A DNA stretch of 64,000 nt from Burkholderia ambifaria AMMD (GCF_000203915.1 NC_008392.1:1-64000), one strand, 5' to 3'. Shown: positions 1 to 9,053, counted from the first letter of the stretch. Translations and numbers: made by a program. Notes: generated by a model not told the origin, from the sequence alone.

Positions 1-81
1 AAGCTTCCTCCGCGCTTCTCGCTCCGACGCGAAGACGGCTCCTTGCGGTGTGTTGGCGACGAACCGGACGTGGGCGCGCCC

Positions 82-906
82 TCAGGCAAGCGTCCTGATG
101 GAATTGCTGATACTGCGCGCGCAATCGATCACCGCAGGCGCCAGCCGCGCTTCCGCGTCCGCCAGCGTCCAGCGGCTCGTCGGCGCGACGACGTGAACCG
201 CGCCGACCGGGCGGCGCTCGCCGTCGAGCACCGCCGCCGCGATGGTCATATCGCCGATAAACAACTCTTCGCGGTTCGACGCATAACCGTTGCGCCGCCC
301 AAGCACAAGACGCCTCCCGATTTCCTCAAGATCCGTGACGGTGTACTGCGTGTGCGTCACGCGGTCGCTGGCCGCCAGCAGCGCGCGTGACTCGTCGTCC
401 GGCAGCGCCGCGAGATAGGCCCGCCCCGACGCCGTGCAGTACATTGGAATACGGCTACCTATGGGCATGTGGATCGGCACGAATTTCATGCACACGAACC
501 GCGCCACGTAGACCATGTCGAGGCCATCCGGCTCGGTCAGATTGGTCGTCTCGCCGATGACATTGGTGAGTTCGGATAGAAACGGGTTGGCGACGTCGAT
601 CAGCGTGTCGGCGGCAAGATAGTTGAAACCGATTTGCATCACACGCGGCGCGAGCTGATACCGCTTCGTACGCGGATGCTTTCTCACGTAGCCGAGCTTC
701 TCCAGCGTGTAGATCATGCGCTGCGCAGAGCTTTTGGTAATCGACGTCGCCTCCGCGACTTCCGGCAGCGTCATCGAACGGCGTTGCGCGCTGAACGCGC
801 GCAGCACCGCGATTCCTTTCTCCAGCGACTGATTGAACAGCGCATCCGGCGTCTCATCCGGATCCAAAAAGGCCTTCGGCCGCGCGCCGGACGTCTTGCG
901 TGTCAT
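82..906 (-). CDS. IclR-family transcriptional regulator
   Basis: The product (274 aa from the ATG at 906) has the two-part layout of IclR regulators. A winged helix-turn-helix lies at about residues 28-95 (with a SITKSSAQRMIYTLEKLGY stretch), followed by an effector-binding domain to the C-terminus. An upstream in-frame TTG at 966 would add 20 residues, but it lies inside a cluster of AT-rich palindromes that look like operators, so I prefer 906. The gene is divergent from an ABC transporter operon, the usual arrangement for an IclR protein that controls a neighbouring catabolic operon and itself. The effector is unknown; by context it would be an amino-acid-like or amine substrate. The family call is firm and the target is inferred. 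Confidence 0.9.
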   Translation of the reverse strand: MTRKTSGARPKAFLDPDETPDALFNQSLEKGIAVLRAFSAQRRSMTLPEVAEATSITKSSAQRMIYTLEKLGYVRKHPRTKRYQLAPRVMQIGFNYLAADTLIDVANPFLSELTNVIGETTNLTEPDGLDMVYVARFVCMKFVPIHMPIGSRIPMYCTASGRAYLAALPDDESRALLAASDRVTHTQYTVTDLEEIGRRLVLGRRNGYASNREELFIGDMTIAAAVLDGERRPVGAVHVVAPTSRWTLADAEARLAPAVIDCARSISNSIRTLA

Positions 907-944
907 GGAATTACCCAATTGTTTAGGTGTGACATCGAGACTAG

Positions 945-1000
945 CATATCGCATATCGATATTCAAGTTACGCTAATCGATATTTTTGATTCGAATATCA
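945..1000. promoter_or_regulatory. Cluster of AT-rich palindromes, probable IclR operators
   Basis: Between the divergent regulator and transporter genes lie a perfect ATATCGATAT palindrome (953-962), an AATCGATATT box (975-984) and an ATTCGAAT palindrome (989-996). This is the most AT-rich stretch of the neighbourhood. Its place fits both a shared promoter region and binding sites for the adjacent IclR protein. Binding itself is inferred. Confidence 0.55.
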
Positions 1001-1060
1001 TAGTGAAACCGATGGTTGCCGATATTCCTGTCGGCCCTCGCCAACCCCGTGGAGAGACTC

Positions 1061-1825
1061 ATGTTCCAGTTCGCCAAACGCTTCGCTAGTGTCTTTGCAA
1101 CAGGATTGCTGCTCGCCGGCGCGCCGGCCTGGGCGGTTGCCGCCACCACCTACGAGGTCGGTTCGACGGCCACCGGCGTGCCGTTCACCTTTCTCGACGT
1201 AAAGAGCAATTCGATCCAGGGGCTGCTAGTCGATGCGATCACGGCAACGGGCAAGGCGGCGAGCTTCGATGTGAAGATCGAGCAGACCACGTTCTCGTCG
1301 CTGATTCCGTCGCTGACCACCAAAAAGATCGACATCATTTCAGCAGCCATGCTGAAGACGCCGGCGCGCGAACAGGTCGTGGATTTCTCCGATACGGTCT
1401 ATTCGTATGGCGAGGGCCTGATCGTTCGCGCGGACGACAAACGTCAGTACACGTCCATGGACGATCTCAAGGGCGAGATCGTCGGCGCGCAGGTCGGCAC
1501 CGCGTTCGTCGACGCCTTGAACAAGAAGGGCATCTTCAAGGAAGTGCGCACTTACGATTCGGTCGCCGACATCATGCGCGACGTCGCATTGGGCCGTATC
1601 AAGGCGGGCTTCGGCGATCATCCGATCATTGCCTATCAGCTTCAGCACAATCCGAATCCGCAACTGCGCCTCGTCAGCGGATATCAGCCTTCGGTGAAAG
1701 GCCAGTTGTGCTTCGTCGTGCGCAAGGGCGACACGGCCACGCTGGAGCAGTTGAATGCCGGCATCAAGAAGATCAAGGCCGACGGAACGCTTACGCAGAT
1801 CGTCAAGAAGTGGCAGGTGGAATGA
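1061..1825 (+). CDS. ABC transporter periplasmic substrate-binding protein, polar amino acid type
   Basis: A 254-residue family-3 solute-binding protein. A signal peptide spans about residues 1-27 (basic start, hydrophobic core, likely cleavage after AVA). The mature part begins TTYEVGSTATGVPF and contains the usual DIISAAMLKTPAREQVVDFSD segment of amino-acid binding proteins. I chose the ATG at 1061 because a GAGAG ribosome site precedes it; an upstream ATG at 1016 would put non-signal residues in front. It delivers substrate to the permease and ATPase encoded just downstream. Specificity cannot be read from sequence, although the downstream amine/amino-acid oxidoreductase suggests an amino acid or polyamine-like compound. 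Confidence 0.9.
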   Translation: MFQFAKRFASVFATGLLLAGAPAWAVAATTYEVGSTATGVPFTFLDVKSNSIQGLLVDAITATGKAASFDVKIEQTTFSSLIPSLTTKKIDIISAAMLKTPAREQVVDFSDTVYSYGEGLIVRADDKRQYTSMDDLKGEIVGAQVGTAFVDALNKKGIFKEVRTYDSVADIMRDVALGRIKAGFGDHPIIAYQLQHNPNPQLRLVSGYQPSVKGQLCFVVRKGDTATLEQLNAGIKKIKADGTLTQIVKKWQVE

Positions 1826-1854
1826 CGCCGTTTTCAGAATAAGGACTGCCCGCC

Positions 1855-2511
1855 ATGTTCTTCCAGAACGCCGTTGAATTCCTGCCGATCCTGCTGAAAG
1901 GCGCGGTCGTCACGATCGAGATCACTTTCTGCTCGTTCGTCCTGAGCACCGTGCTCGGGTTGCTGCTCGCGCTGATGCGCGTGTCCGACAACCGCGTCCT
2001 GTCGAACACGGCCGCAACTTTCATCAACGTGATTCGCGGACTGCCGATCATCGTTCAGCTCTTCTATATCTACTTTGTGCTGCCCGATCTCGGTGTGCAG
2101 TTGTCCGCCTTCCAGGCCGGGTTTATCGGCCTCGGTATTGCGTACTCGGTGTATCAGGCGGAGAACTTTCGCGCGGGCATTCAGGCGATCGATCACGGGC
2201 AGATCGAAGCGGCGCAGTCCATTGGCATGCGCGGCACGATGATCATGCGGCGCGTGGTGCTGCCGCAAGCGTTCCGGATCGCGCTGCCACCGTACGGCAA
2301 CACGCTCGTGATGATGCTCAAGGATTCGTCGCTCGCCTCGACGATCACGGTCGCCGAAATGACGCGTGCCGGGCAGCTCATCGCATCGTCCACGTTTCAG
2401 AACATGACGGTTTTCACGCTGGTCGCGCTGCTATATCTCGGACTCAGCCTGCCGCTCGTCTATGGATTGCGGCGGCTCGAACGCCGCCTTGGACTGAAGG
2501 GAAAACGATGA
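1855..2511 (+). CDS. Amino acid ABC transporter permease, HisM/GlnP type
   Basis: An inner-membrane permease of 218 residues, the normal length for this family. It has about five hydrophobic segments and the EAA-type loop near residues 100-130 (ENFRAGIQAIDHGQIEAAQ) that docks with the ATPase. Start ATG 1855 has AAGGA upstream. It lies 29 bp after the binding-protein gene and overlaps the ATPase gene by 4 bp, so the three are one operon. A single permease gene implies a homodimer. Confidence 0.93.
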   Translation: MFFQNAVEFLPILLKGAVVTIEITFCSFVLSTVLGLLLALMRVSDNRVLSNTAATFINVIRGLPIIVQLFYIYFVLPDLGVQLSAFQAGFIGLGIAYSVYQAENFRAGIQAIDHGQIEAAQSIGMRGTMIMRRVVLPQAFRIALPPYGNTLVMMLKDSSLASTITVAEMTRAGQLIASSTFQNMTVFTLVALLYLGLSLPLVYGLRRLERRLGLKGKR

Positions 2512-3254
2512 TCAAGGTCGACTCGATTCACAAGCGATTTCACGATCAGCACGTGCTGAAGGGGGTCAGTCTGAATGTGGAACGCGGCCAGGTGGTATGT
2601 CTGATCGGTCCATCGGGCTCGGGCAAATCCACGCTATTACGCTGTATCAACGGGCTGGAACGGCATGACGCCGGAGAGATCACCGTCGAGGGTCGCACCG
2701 TCGACGCAAAATCGAAACAGATCCACGAACTGCGCGCGCAGGTCGGCATGGTGTTCCAGCGTTTCAATCTGTTTCCGCATCGCACGGCGCTGGAAAACGT
2801 GTTCGAGGGTCCCGTGTTCGTGAAGAAGCAAGCGCGCGCTCAGGCACGCGAGCACGCGCGGCATCTGCTCGACAAGGTCGGGCTTGCGCATCGTATGAAC
2901 GCGCATCCGGCGGAACTGTCGGGCGGACAGCAGCAGCGCGTGGCGATCGCGCGAGCGCTGGCCATGGAGCCCAAAGCGATTCTCTTCGACGAACCCACCT
3001 CGGCGCTCGACCCGGAACTGGTCGGCGAAGTGCTCGGCGTGATGCGCCAACTGGCCGACGACGGCATGACGATGATCGTCGTCACGCATGAAATGGCGTT
3101 TGCGCGCGAAGTGGCCGACCGTGTGTGTTTTCTTCACGACGGCGCGATCCATGAAGAAGGCAGCGCGGCCGAGTTGTTCGACCGTCCCCGCCATGCCCGC
3201 ACGCGCGAGTTTCTCGGCAAGATGCCCGCGCTTGCCGAAGCGCCCCGGATTTGA
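2508..3254 (+). CDS. Amino acid ABC transporter ATP-binding protein
   Basis: A 248-residue ATPase with all nucleotide-binding motifs: Walker A GPSGSGKST near residue 34, Q-loop VFQRFNLFP, signature LSGGQQQR, Walker B ILFDEPTSALDPE and the switch histidine in VVTHEMAFA. The closest well-known relatives are GlnQ/HisP-type ATPases for polar amino acids. It overlaps the permease gene by ATGA, so translation is probably coupled. It powers import of the substrate captured by the product of the gene at 1061. Confidence 0.95.
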   Translation: MIKVDSIHKRFHDQHVLKGVSLNVERGQVVCLIGPSGSGKSTLLRCINGLERHDAGEITVEGRTVDAKSKQIHELRAQVGMVFQRFNLFPHRTALENVFEGPVFVKKQARAQAREHARHLLDKVGLAHRMNAHPAELSGGQQQRVAIARALAMEPKAILFDEPTSALDPELVGEVLGVMRQLADDGMTMIVVTHEMAFAREVADRVCFLHDGAIHEEGSAAELFDRPRHARTREFLGKMPALAEAPRI

Positions 3255-3262
3255 AGACCATC

Positions 3263-4561
3263 ATGAACCTGGCTGAAGTTGAAGTCGCAAAGCCGTTGCC
3301 GCCCTCGCTGTGGGCAGCGACGGCGGAACCCGCAGTTGTAACGCCTCGGCTCGATAGCTCGACGGTCGTAGACGTGACGATCGTCGGCGCCGGCTATACC
3401 GGGTTGTCGACGGCGTTGCATCTGGCGGAGCAGGGCTTGCGCGTCTGCGTGATCGACGCCAACGAGCCCGGCTGGGGAGCGTCCGGCCGGAATGGCGGCC
3501 AGGTTATTCCCGGCCTGAAATACGATCCCGATGAACTCATCCGACGCTACGGTCCGCACGACGGCAACGCGCTCGTGCAAATGGCGGGCGGTGCTGCTGA
3601 TACGGTTTTCGATCTGGTCGCGCGCCACGGCATTCGCTGCGATGCAACGCGTGCGGGCTGGATTCAGCCGACCCATTCGCACAAGCTGCTGAAGACGCTG
3701 TACGCTCGCGCAGGACAGTGGGAAGCGCGTGGCGCGCCGGTCGAGTTGCTCGACCGTGCGCAGGTATCGAAACGGCTCGGCACTGACGCGTTTGTCGGCG
3801 GCTGGGTCGATCGGCGCGCAGGCAGCGTGCAACCGCTGAGTTATGCACGCGGCCTTGCGCGCGCGGCGCAAGCGGCGGGCGCTGAGATTCATGGCGGGAC
3901 TCGCGCCGCGGGCGTCGAGCGCGGCGCGAACGGATGGCGCATTCGCACGGCGCATGGTCCGGTCATCGAGTCGAAACAGGTGCTGCTCGCCACCAACGGC
4001 TATACCGACGGACTCTGGCCGCGACTGGCGCAATCGGTGATCGCGGCAAACAGCTTCATTGTCGCGACGAAGCCGCTGGCGGACGATGTCGGCGCAACGA
4101 TTCTGGCGGGCGGCGAAGTGACTTCCGATTCGCGGCGTCTGCTGCTGTACTTTCGCAAGGATGCGGATGGACGTTTGCTGATGGGCGGGCGTGGACCTTT
4201 TCGCGACCCTCGCAGCGCCGGGGATTGGGTGCATCTCGAGCGTGCGGCCCAGTTGATGTTTCCACACATCAAGGACATCGAGTTTGAATTCCGATGGGCT
4301 GGTCGCATCGCCATCACACGCAATTTTTTGCCGCACGTGCACGTGCCGGCAGAAGGCATGACTATCGCTCTCGGTTACAACGGACGCGGCATTGCGATGG
4401 CGACAACGCTCGGGAAGCATCTGGCCGCTTTAATCGGCGGGACGACGCGCGGATTACCGCTTCCGCCGACGTCGATCGAGCCAGTTCCATTTCACGCGTT
4501 GCAGCGGCTCTATATCAGTGCGGGAGTGGCGTGGTATGGACTGCTCGACGCGCTGTCATGA
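3263..4561 (+). CDS. FAD-dependent amine/amino-acid oxidoreductase (DAO family)
   Basis: A 432-residue flavoprotein. A Rossmann FAD motif VGAGYTGLSTALHLAEQG lies at about residues 40-57, followed by WGASGRNGGQV, the hallmark of the OrdL/PuuB-like branch of the DAO family, which oxidises amines or secondary amino acids to aldehydes or keto acids. The ATG at 3263 is chosen; a TTG at 3251 overlaps the ATPase stop and is a possible alternative. It is the last gene of the ABC operon, so the imported compound is probably its substrate, for example a polyamine derivative, opine or N-methyl amino acid. Exact substrate unknown. Confidence 0.85.
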   Translation: MNLAEVEVAKPLPPSLWAATAEPAVVTPRLDSSTVVDVTIVGAGYTGLSTALHLAEQGLRVCVIDANEPGWGASGRNGGQVIPGLKYDPDELIRRYGPHDGNALVQMAGGAADTVFDLVARHGIRCDATRAGWIQPTHSHKLLKTLYARAGQWEARGAPVELLDRAQVSKRLGTDAFVGGWVDRRAGSVQPLSYARGLARAAQAAGAEIHGGTRAAGVERGANGWRIRTAHGPVIESKQVLLATNGYTDGLWPRLAQSVIAANSFIVATKPLADDVGATILAGGEVTSDSRRLLLYFRKDADGRLLMGGRGPFRDPRSAGDWVHLERAAQLMFPHIKDIEFEFRWAGRIAITRNFLPHVHVPAEGMTIALGYNGRGIAMATTLGKHLAALIGGTTRGLPLPPTSIEPVPFHALQRLYISAGVAWYGLLDALS

Positions 4562-5094
4562 GCGCTCCGATTGATAAACGGCGCGCTGACGCACGTCGTT
4601 TGGTGACAGTGCTGGAACTGGCGGCCAATGCCGACGCCTGCCGCGCTTCCCAAGCGACGACGGTGCTCGCTGGAGCCCATTGTCGATGGTTGCCGCGATG
4701 GCGATGATACGCACCGAGCTTGCCGGGTCGAGCGTGTTGCCGTCGATGCGCGGGAATGCCTGCAACGCCTGAAGTGCGGTGGGTCTCGTCAAACCAGTGC
4801 TACCGAGGCAGGCGATTTGCCCGTCGAGTCTTGTCAGACACGACGCAAGTACCGCTGCACCAGCAATCCCCCCAGCGTCATCAGCCGGCGTGCCGCAACA
4901 ACCCACGCAACGACTGTTCAGTTTCCGCACACATAACCGCAACCGCACCACGACCGGCGCAGCCCCGCCGGGTGGGAACAAACCCGTATAGCCCCATTTC
5001 CCCGCCCCTGCCTACCCTCGCCCGCATGCCGGTCGACACCCAAGTCCCCAACCAACACCCGATCCGGCCGATCCGAATGTCCTCAGGAGCGTAA
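4562..5094. other. Gene-less stretch between two operons, composition boundary
   Basis: No convincing gene is seen in these 533 bp. A minus-strand open frame (4556-4981) covers most of it, but has no ribosome site and no family I recognise. The stretch separates the less GC-rich block on the left from the strongly GC-rich remainder. A ribosome site AGGAG for the dehydrogenase gene lies at its right end (about 5084-5088). No sigma-54 type GG-N10-GC promoter was spotted in front of the dehydrogenase gene. Confidence 0.5.
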
Positions 5095-6573
5095 ATGGAT
5101 AGCAGCATCAGCACCAATACCGCACTATTCAACGCCGACGTCTGGTGCGGCAAGACTTTCAACGGACGCTGGCACGCGAGCCCGCTCTCGGCCGACGTGA
5201 TCGAACCAGCGACCGGCAACACGCTCGGCCGCATCGGCCTCGCCGACAGCACAGCCATCGCCGACGCGTCGGCCGCCGCGCATCGCGCGCAGCCCGCATG
5301 GTTCGGCCTGCCGTACGACGAGCGTGCGGCGGTCCTGCGTCGCGCGGCGGCCGTCGCCGAAACGCACTTCGATGCGATCGTCGACTGGCTCGTCCGCGAA
5401 AGCGGCTCGACGCGCGCGAAGGCGTCGTTCGAAACGTCGGTCACGATCAAGGCACTGCACGAAGCGGCCGGGCTGCCGTCACGAGCGGCCGGCGAAGTGC
5501 TGCCGTCGGCGGCCGGCCGGCTGTCGCTCGCGCGTCGCCGCCCGCGCGGCGTGGTCGGCGTGATCTCGCCGTTCAATTTCCCGCTGTACCTCGCGATGCG
5601 CGCGGTCGCGCCGGCGCTCGCACTCGGCAACGCCGTCGTGCTGAAGCCCGATCCGCGTACCGCCGTGTGCGGCGGCGTCGCGATCGCACGCGTGTTCGAG
5701 CTCGCCGGCTTGCCGGCCGGCGTGCTGCACGTGCTGCCCGGCGACGGCGCGGCCGGTGCCGCGCTGGTCGCCGATCCGCATGTCGCGATGATTCAGTTCA
5801 CCGGCTCCACCGCGGCCGGGCGCAAGGTCGGCGAAGCGGCCGGCCGCCATCTGAAGAAGGTGTCGCTGGAACTCGGCGGCAAGAATTCGCTGATCGTGCT
5901 CGACGATGCCGATCTCGACCGCGCGGTCGCGAACACCGCATGGGGCGCGTATCTGCATCAAGGCCAGATCTGCATGGCAACCGGCCGCGTGCTGGTGCAG
6001 CGCGCGATTCACGACCGCTTCGTCGCGAAGCTCGTCGAGAAGGCGCAAAGCCTACGTGTCGGCGATCCGGCCACCGGCGACGTCGGCCTCGGCCCGCTGA
6101 TCAACGCCGCGCAACGCGACCATGCGGCGAGCGTGGTCGACGCGGCTCGTCGCGCCGGCGCACGCGTCGAGACGGGCGGCGGCCATCGCGACCTGTTCTT
6201 CGAGCCGACCGTGCTGAGCGGCGTCGCGCCTGGCAATCCGGCGTTCGACGAGGAAATCTTCGGGCCGGTCGCGATCGTCGTGCCGTTCGATACCGACGAA
6301 GACGCGATCGCGCTCGCAAACCGCACCGAGTACGGGCTGTCGATGGCGATCCTGTCCGCCGACGTCGGCCGTGCGCTGAGGATCGGCGAGCGGCTGAACA
6401 CCGGGCTGCTGCACATCAACGACCAGACGGTCAACGACGAAGCGATCAACCCGTTCGGCGGCGTCGGCGCATCGGGCAATGGCTCGAGCATCGGCGGTGC
6501 GGCAAACTGGGAAGAATTCACGCAGTGGCAGTGGCTGACGATCAAGGGCGAAGCGCCGCTGTATCCGATTTGA
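5095..6573 (+). CDS. NAD-dependent benzaldehyde dehydrogenase (XylC-like ALDH)
   Basis: A full-length aldehyde dehydrogenase of 492 residues. It oxidises an aldehyde to the acid with NAD(P)+; the N-terminal region and the neighbouring aryl-alcohol dehydrogenase point to benzaldehyde or a related aromatic aldehyde. Catalytic Cys293 is visible in HQGQICMATGR, the general base Glu259 in VSLELGGKNS, and the cofactor region in FTGSTAAGRKVGE. Start ATG 5095 follows AGGAGCGTAA. The alcohol dehydrogenase starts 14 bp after its stop, so the two enzymes form an alcohol-to-aldehyde-to-acid pair. Substrate range beyond aromatic aldehydes cannot be excluded. Confidence 0.88.
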   Translation: MDSSISTNTALFNADVWCGKTFNGRWHASPLSADVIEPATGNTLGRIGLADSTAIADASAAAHRAQPAWFGLPYDERAAVLRRAAAVAETHFDAIVDWLVRESGSTRAKASFETSVTIKALHEAAGLPSRAAGEVLPSAAGRLSLARRRPRGVVGVISPFNFPLYLAMRAVAPALALGNAVVLKPDPRTAVCGGVAIARVFELAGLPAGVLHVLPGDGAAGAALVADPHVAMIQFTGSTAAGRKVGEAAGRHLKKVSLELGGKNSLIVLDDADLDRAVANTAWGAYLHQGQICMATGRVLVQRAIHDRFVAKLVEKAQSLRVGDPATGDVGLGPLINAAQRDHAASVVDAARRAGARVETGGGHRDLFFEPTVLSGVAPGNPAFDEEIFGPVAIVVPFDTDEDAIALANRTEYGLSMAILSADVGRALRIGERLNTGLLHINDQTVNDEAINPFGGVGASGNGSSIGGAANWEEFTQWQWLTIKGEAPLYPI

Positions 6574-6587
6574 CGAGGAAACCGACC

Positions 6588-7715
6588 ATGTATACCGAAA
6601 ACGATACGCGCGCCGTCACCGCGGCCGTCGCCCGCGCCGCCGGCGCGCCCTTCTCGATCGAGCCGGCCCGGATCCGCGCGCCGCGCGGCGACGAGGTGCT
6701 GGTGCGCGTCGTCGCGACGGGCCTGTGCCACACCGACCTGATCGTGCGCGACCAGTACTATCCGGTGCCGCTGCCGGCGGTGCTCGGTCATGAAGGCGCC
6801 GGCGTGGTCGAGGCAGTCGGCCCGAACGTGAAGATGCTCGCCGCCGGCGATCACGTCGTGCTGACCTACGGCGCGTGCGGCCATTGCGCGTCGTGCGTCG
6901 GCGGTCACGGCGCGTATTGCCGGCAGTTCTTCGCGCTGAACTTCGGGGGTGCCGATGCCGACGGACAGACGGCCCTCCGCGACGCAGCGGGCGAACCGCT
7001 GCACGATCATTTCTTCGCGCAGTCGTCGTTCGCGAGCTACGCGCTCGCGCGCGAGAACAACGCGATCAAGGTGCCGAAGGAAGCGCCGCTCGAACTGCTC
7101 GGCCCGCTCGGCTGCGGGATCCAGACCGGCGCGGGCGCGGTGATCAATTCGCTCGCGGTACGCACGGGCAGCAGCTTCGCGAGCTTCGGCGCCGGCGCGG
7201 TCGGCATGAGCGCCGTGATGGCCGCGCGTATCGCCGGCGCGACGGCGATCATCGCCGTCGACATCGTGCCGTCGCGGCTCGCACTGGCGCTGGAGCTCGG
7301 CGCGACGCACGCGATCAACAGCAAGGAAGTCGACGTCGCCGACGCGATCCGCGAGATCACCGGCGGCGGCGTCGACTACGCGCTCGAATCGACGGGGCTG
7401 CCGGCCGTGCTGTCGCAAGGGATCGACGCGCTCGGCTCGCGCGGCACGATAGGCGTGGTCGGCGCGCCGAAGCTCGGCACGAAGGCCGAATTCGACGTGA
7501 ACAGCCTGCTGCTCGGCGGCCACACGATCCGCGGGATCGTCGAAGGCGACAGCGTGCCGCAGACCTTCATTCCGCAACTCGTGCAGCTGCATCTGCAAGG
7601 CCGGTTCCCCTTCGACCGGCTGGTGAAGTTCTATCCGCTCGAGCAGATCAACCAGGCCGCCGCGGACAGCAGCAGCGGCATCACGCTCAAACCGATCCTA
7701 CGGTTGCCGCATTGA
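6588..7715 (+). CDS. Zinc-dependent aryl-alcohol (benzyl alcohol) dehydrogenase
   Basis: A 375-residue zinc alcohol dehydrogenase of the XylB type. Catalytic zinc ligands are in GLCHTDL and LGHEGAG; the structural zinc is held by the cysteines of CGHCASCVGGHGAYC; the NAD fold shows GAGAVGMS. The catalysed step is reversible oxidation of benzyl-type alcohols to aldehydes, feeding the adjacent benzaldehyde dehydrogenase. Start ATG 6588 is preceded by GAGGAAA. The reading frame is open far upstream inside the preceding gene; that part is a shadow. A regulator gene follows on the same strand. Confidence 0.9.
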   Translation: MYTENDTRAVTAAVARAAGAPFSIEPARIRAPRGDEVLVRVVATGLCHTDLIVRDQYYPVPLPAVLGHEGAGVVEAVGPNVKMLAAGDHVVLTYGACGHCASCVGGHGAYCRQFFALNFGGADADGQTALRDAAGEPLHDHFFAQSSFASYALARENNAIKVPKEAPLELLGPLGCGIQTGAGAVINSLAVRTGSSFASFGAGAVGMSAVMAARIAGATAIIAVDIVPSRLALALELGATHAINSKEVDVADAIREITGGGVDYALESTGLPAVLSQGIDALGSRGTIGVVGAPKLGTKAEFDVNSLLLGGHTIRGIVEGDSVPQTFIPQLVQLHLQGRFPFDRLVKFYPLEQINQAAADSSSGITLKPILRLPH

Positions 7716-7883
7716 GCGCGGGGCACCGCCGGCGGCATCCCGATGCAAATCGGGCAACCCGCTGCGTGCGCCCTTGCACGGCATGAAGATACCCCGCCTC
7801 GAGCACCGGGCTATATTACGCATTCGCGCGACACGCCGGCCGGCATGCCCGGCCCGGCCATTCGACCCACATGGAGCGCATGT

Positions 7884-9053
7884 GTGAATACAGCCCCTGA
7901 ATCTCCTGCACGGCTGGTCGACCTCGACCGGCTCCGCGCCCGGTTCGCGGCGGGCGAGCCGCTGCCCGAAACTGCTCTGCCGGCCAGCGTCGCGCGCTCG
8001 TGGCTGCGTTCGCGCGACGCCGGGCTGCGGCCATGGCAACACGCCCGCTATGAAATGCAGCGCGAGCTCGACGAATCGCGCGCGGACCGGCGGCTCTACC
8101 GTTGCGTCGCGCAGGAAATCGAGCCGCTGTGGGCCGCGTTCGGCGGCCGCGAGTGGACGATCTTCTGCGTCAATCCGCGCGGCACGATCGTGCATGCGCG
8201 GCGCAGCCCGCAATGCGACGACGCGCTGCTGACGCCGATCGTGGCCGGTCGCCGGATCGTCGAACCGAACATCGGCACGACCGCGCCGAGTTGCGTGATT
8301 CACGACGGCGCCGAGGCCGTCGTCGCGGGCGCCCAGCACTATCTCGACGAGTTCTCGCGGGTATTCTGCCTCGCGGTGCCGCTGGTCGGCCTCGACGGTG
8401 AAGTGATCGGCGCGCTCGACATCACCGGCATCGGCCGGCGCAACGTCGCGCAGCTGCGCGAGCAGTTCCGGCACGCGGCGCTGTCCGCCGAGCAGCGGCT
8501 GTATGCGATGTTGCGCGACTGCCATCTGCTGCAGGTCCAGCACGATCCGCGCTGGCTCGGCACGCCGCTCGCCGGCGTCATCGCGCTCGACGGCGCGGGC
8601 CGTGTGCGCGCGGTGAGCCGGCTTGCACGGCAGATGCTCGATCTCGCGCCCGCAGGGCCGGTCGCGCCGTATGACCTCCGGCAACTGTTTCCCGGCGCGA
8701 CGCCCGCGCAACAGCGTCGTTTGCTGACACCGGCGCGCACGCCGCAGCGAATCGCGCGCGACGATGGTAGCCACGTATGGGTGCGCACGCTGCGCGCGCC
8801 GCTCGATCGGGCGACGATGTCGCGCCACGCCGATGTGCTCGAAGACGCCGCCGATGTGTGCACCGCGGCGCCGGCCGCGAGCCCGCAGGCAAGCCTGCAC
8901 GAACAGTCGCTCGAAGCCATCCGCCGCGCGCTCCGCGAACACGACGGCAATGTGTCGGCGGCCGCGCGGCAACTCGGCATTTCACGCACGACGCTGTACG
9001 CGAAGCTCAAGCGGCTCGAAGCTGCGGGGATCGGGACTGACGGGCTGCATTGA
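7884..9053 (+). CDS. AcoR-like regulator: GAF domain plus Fis-type HTH, no AAA+ domain
   Basis: The 389-residue product resembles AcoR-family activators at both ends. An N-terminal GAF sensor covers about residues 70-195 (WTIFCVNPRGTIVHAR to GEVIGALDITG), and a Fis-type helix-turn-helix lies at the C-terminus (NVSAAARQLGISRTTLYAKL). The central AAA+ domain is absent: there is no Walker A and no GAFTGA loop, so it cannot drive sigma-54 open-complex formation. I chose GTG 7884 because TGGAG precedes it; longer in-frame starts exist at 7743 and 7844. It follows the aromatic alcohol/aldehyde dehydrogenases and probably controls them through a different mechanism. Confidence 0.8.
   Translation: MNTAPESPARLVDLDRLRARFAAGEPLPETALPASVARSWLRSRDAGLRPWQHARYEMQRELDESRADRRLYRCVAQEIEPLWAAFGGREWTIFCVNPRGTIVHARRSPQCDDALLTPIVAGRRIVEPNIGTTAPSCVIHDGAEAVVAGAQHYLDEFSRVFCLAVPLVGLDGEVIGALDITGIGRRNVAQLREQFRHAALSAEQRLYAMLRDCHLLQVQHDPRWLGTPLAGVIALDGAGRVRAVSRLARQMLDLAPAGPVAPYDLRQLFPGATPAQQRRLLTPARTPQRIARDDGSHVWVRTLRAPLDRATMSRHADVLEDAADVCTAAPAASPQASLHEQSLEAIRRALREHDGNVSAAARQLGISRTTLYAKLKRLEAAGIGTDGLH

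Noticed and set aside
4556..4981. Minus-strand frame of 141 codons in the gene-less stretch
   Set aside because: Part of it looks protein-like (ALQAFPRIDGNTLDPASSVR), but I recognise no family, see no ribosome site, and composition is irregular. Could be a decayed fragment; not supportable as a gene.
4950..5094. Sigma-54 promoter before the benzyl alcohol/benzaldehyde dehydrogenase genes
   Set aside because: I looked for GG and GC at -24/-12 spacing with TGGCAC and TTGC boxes and found no acceptable match, even though an AcoR-like gene and rpoN are in the window.
5145..6587. Upstream part of the frame that leads into the alcohol dehydrogenase, giving an apparent 856-residue protein
   Set aside because: This part overlaps the aldehyde dehydrogenase gene in another frame and translates to Arg-rich nonsense. 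The dehydrogenase begins at its own ATG at 6588 with a ribosome site.
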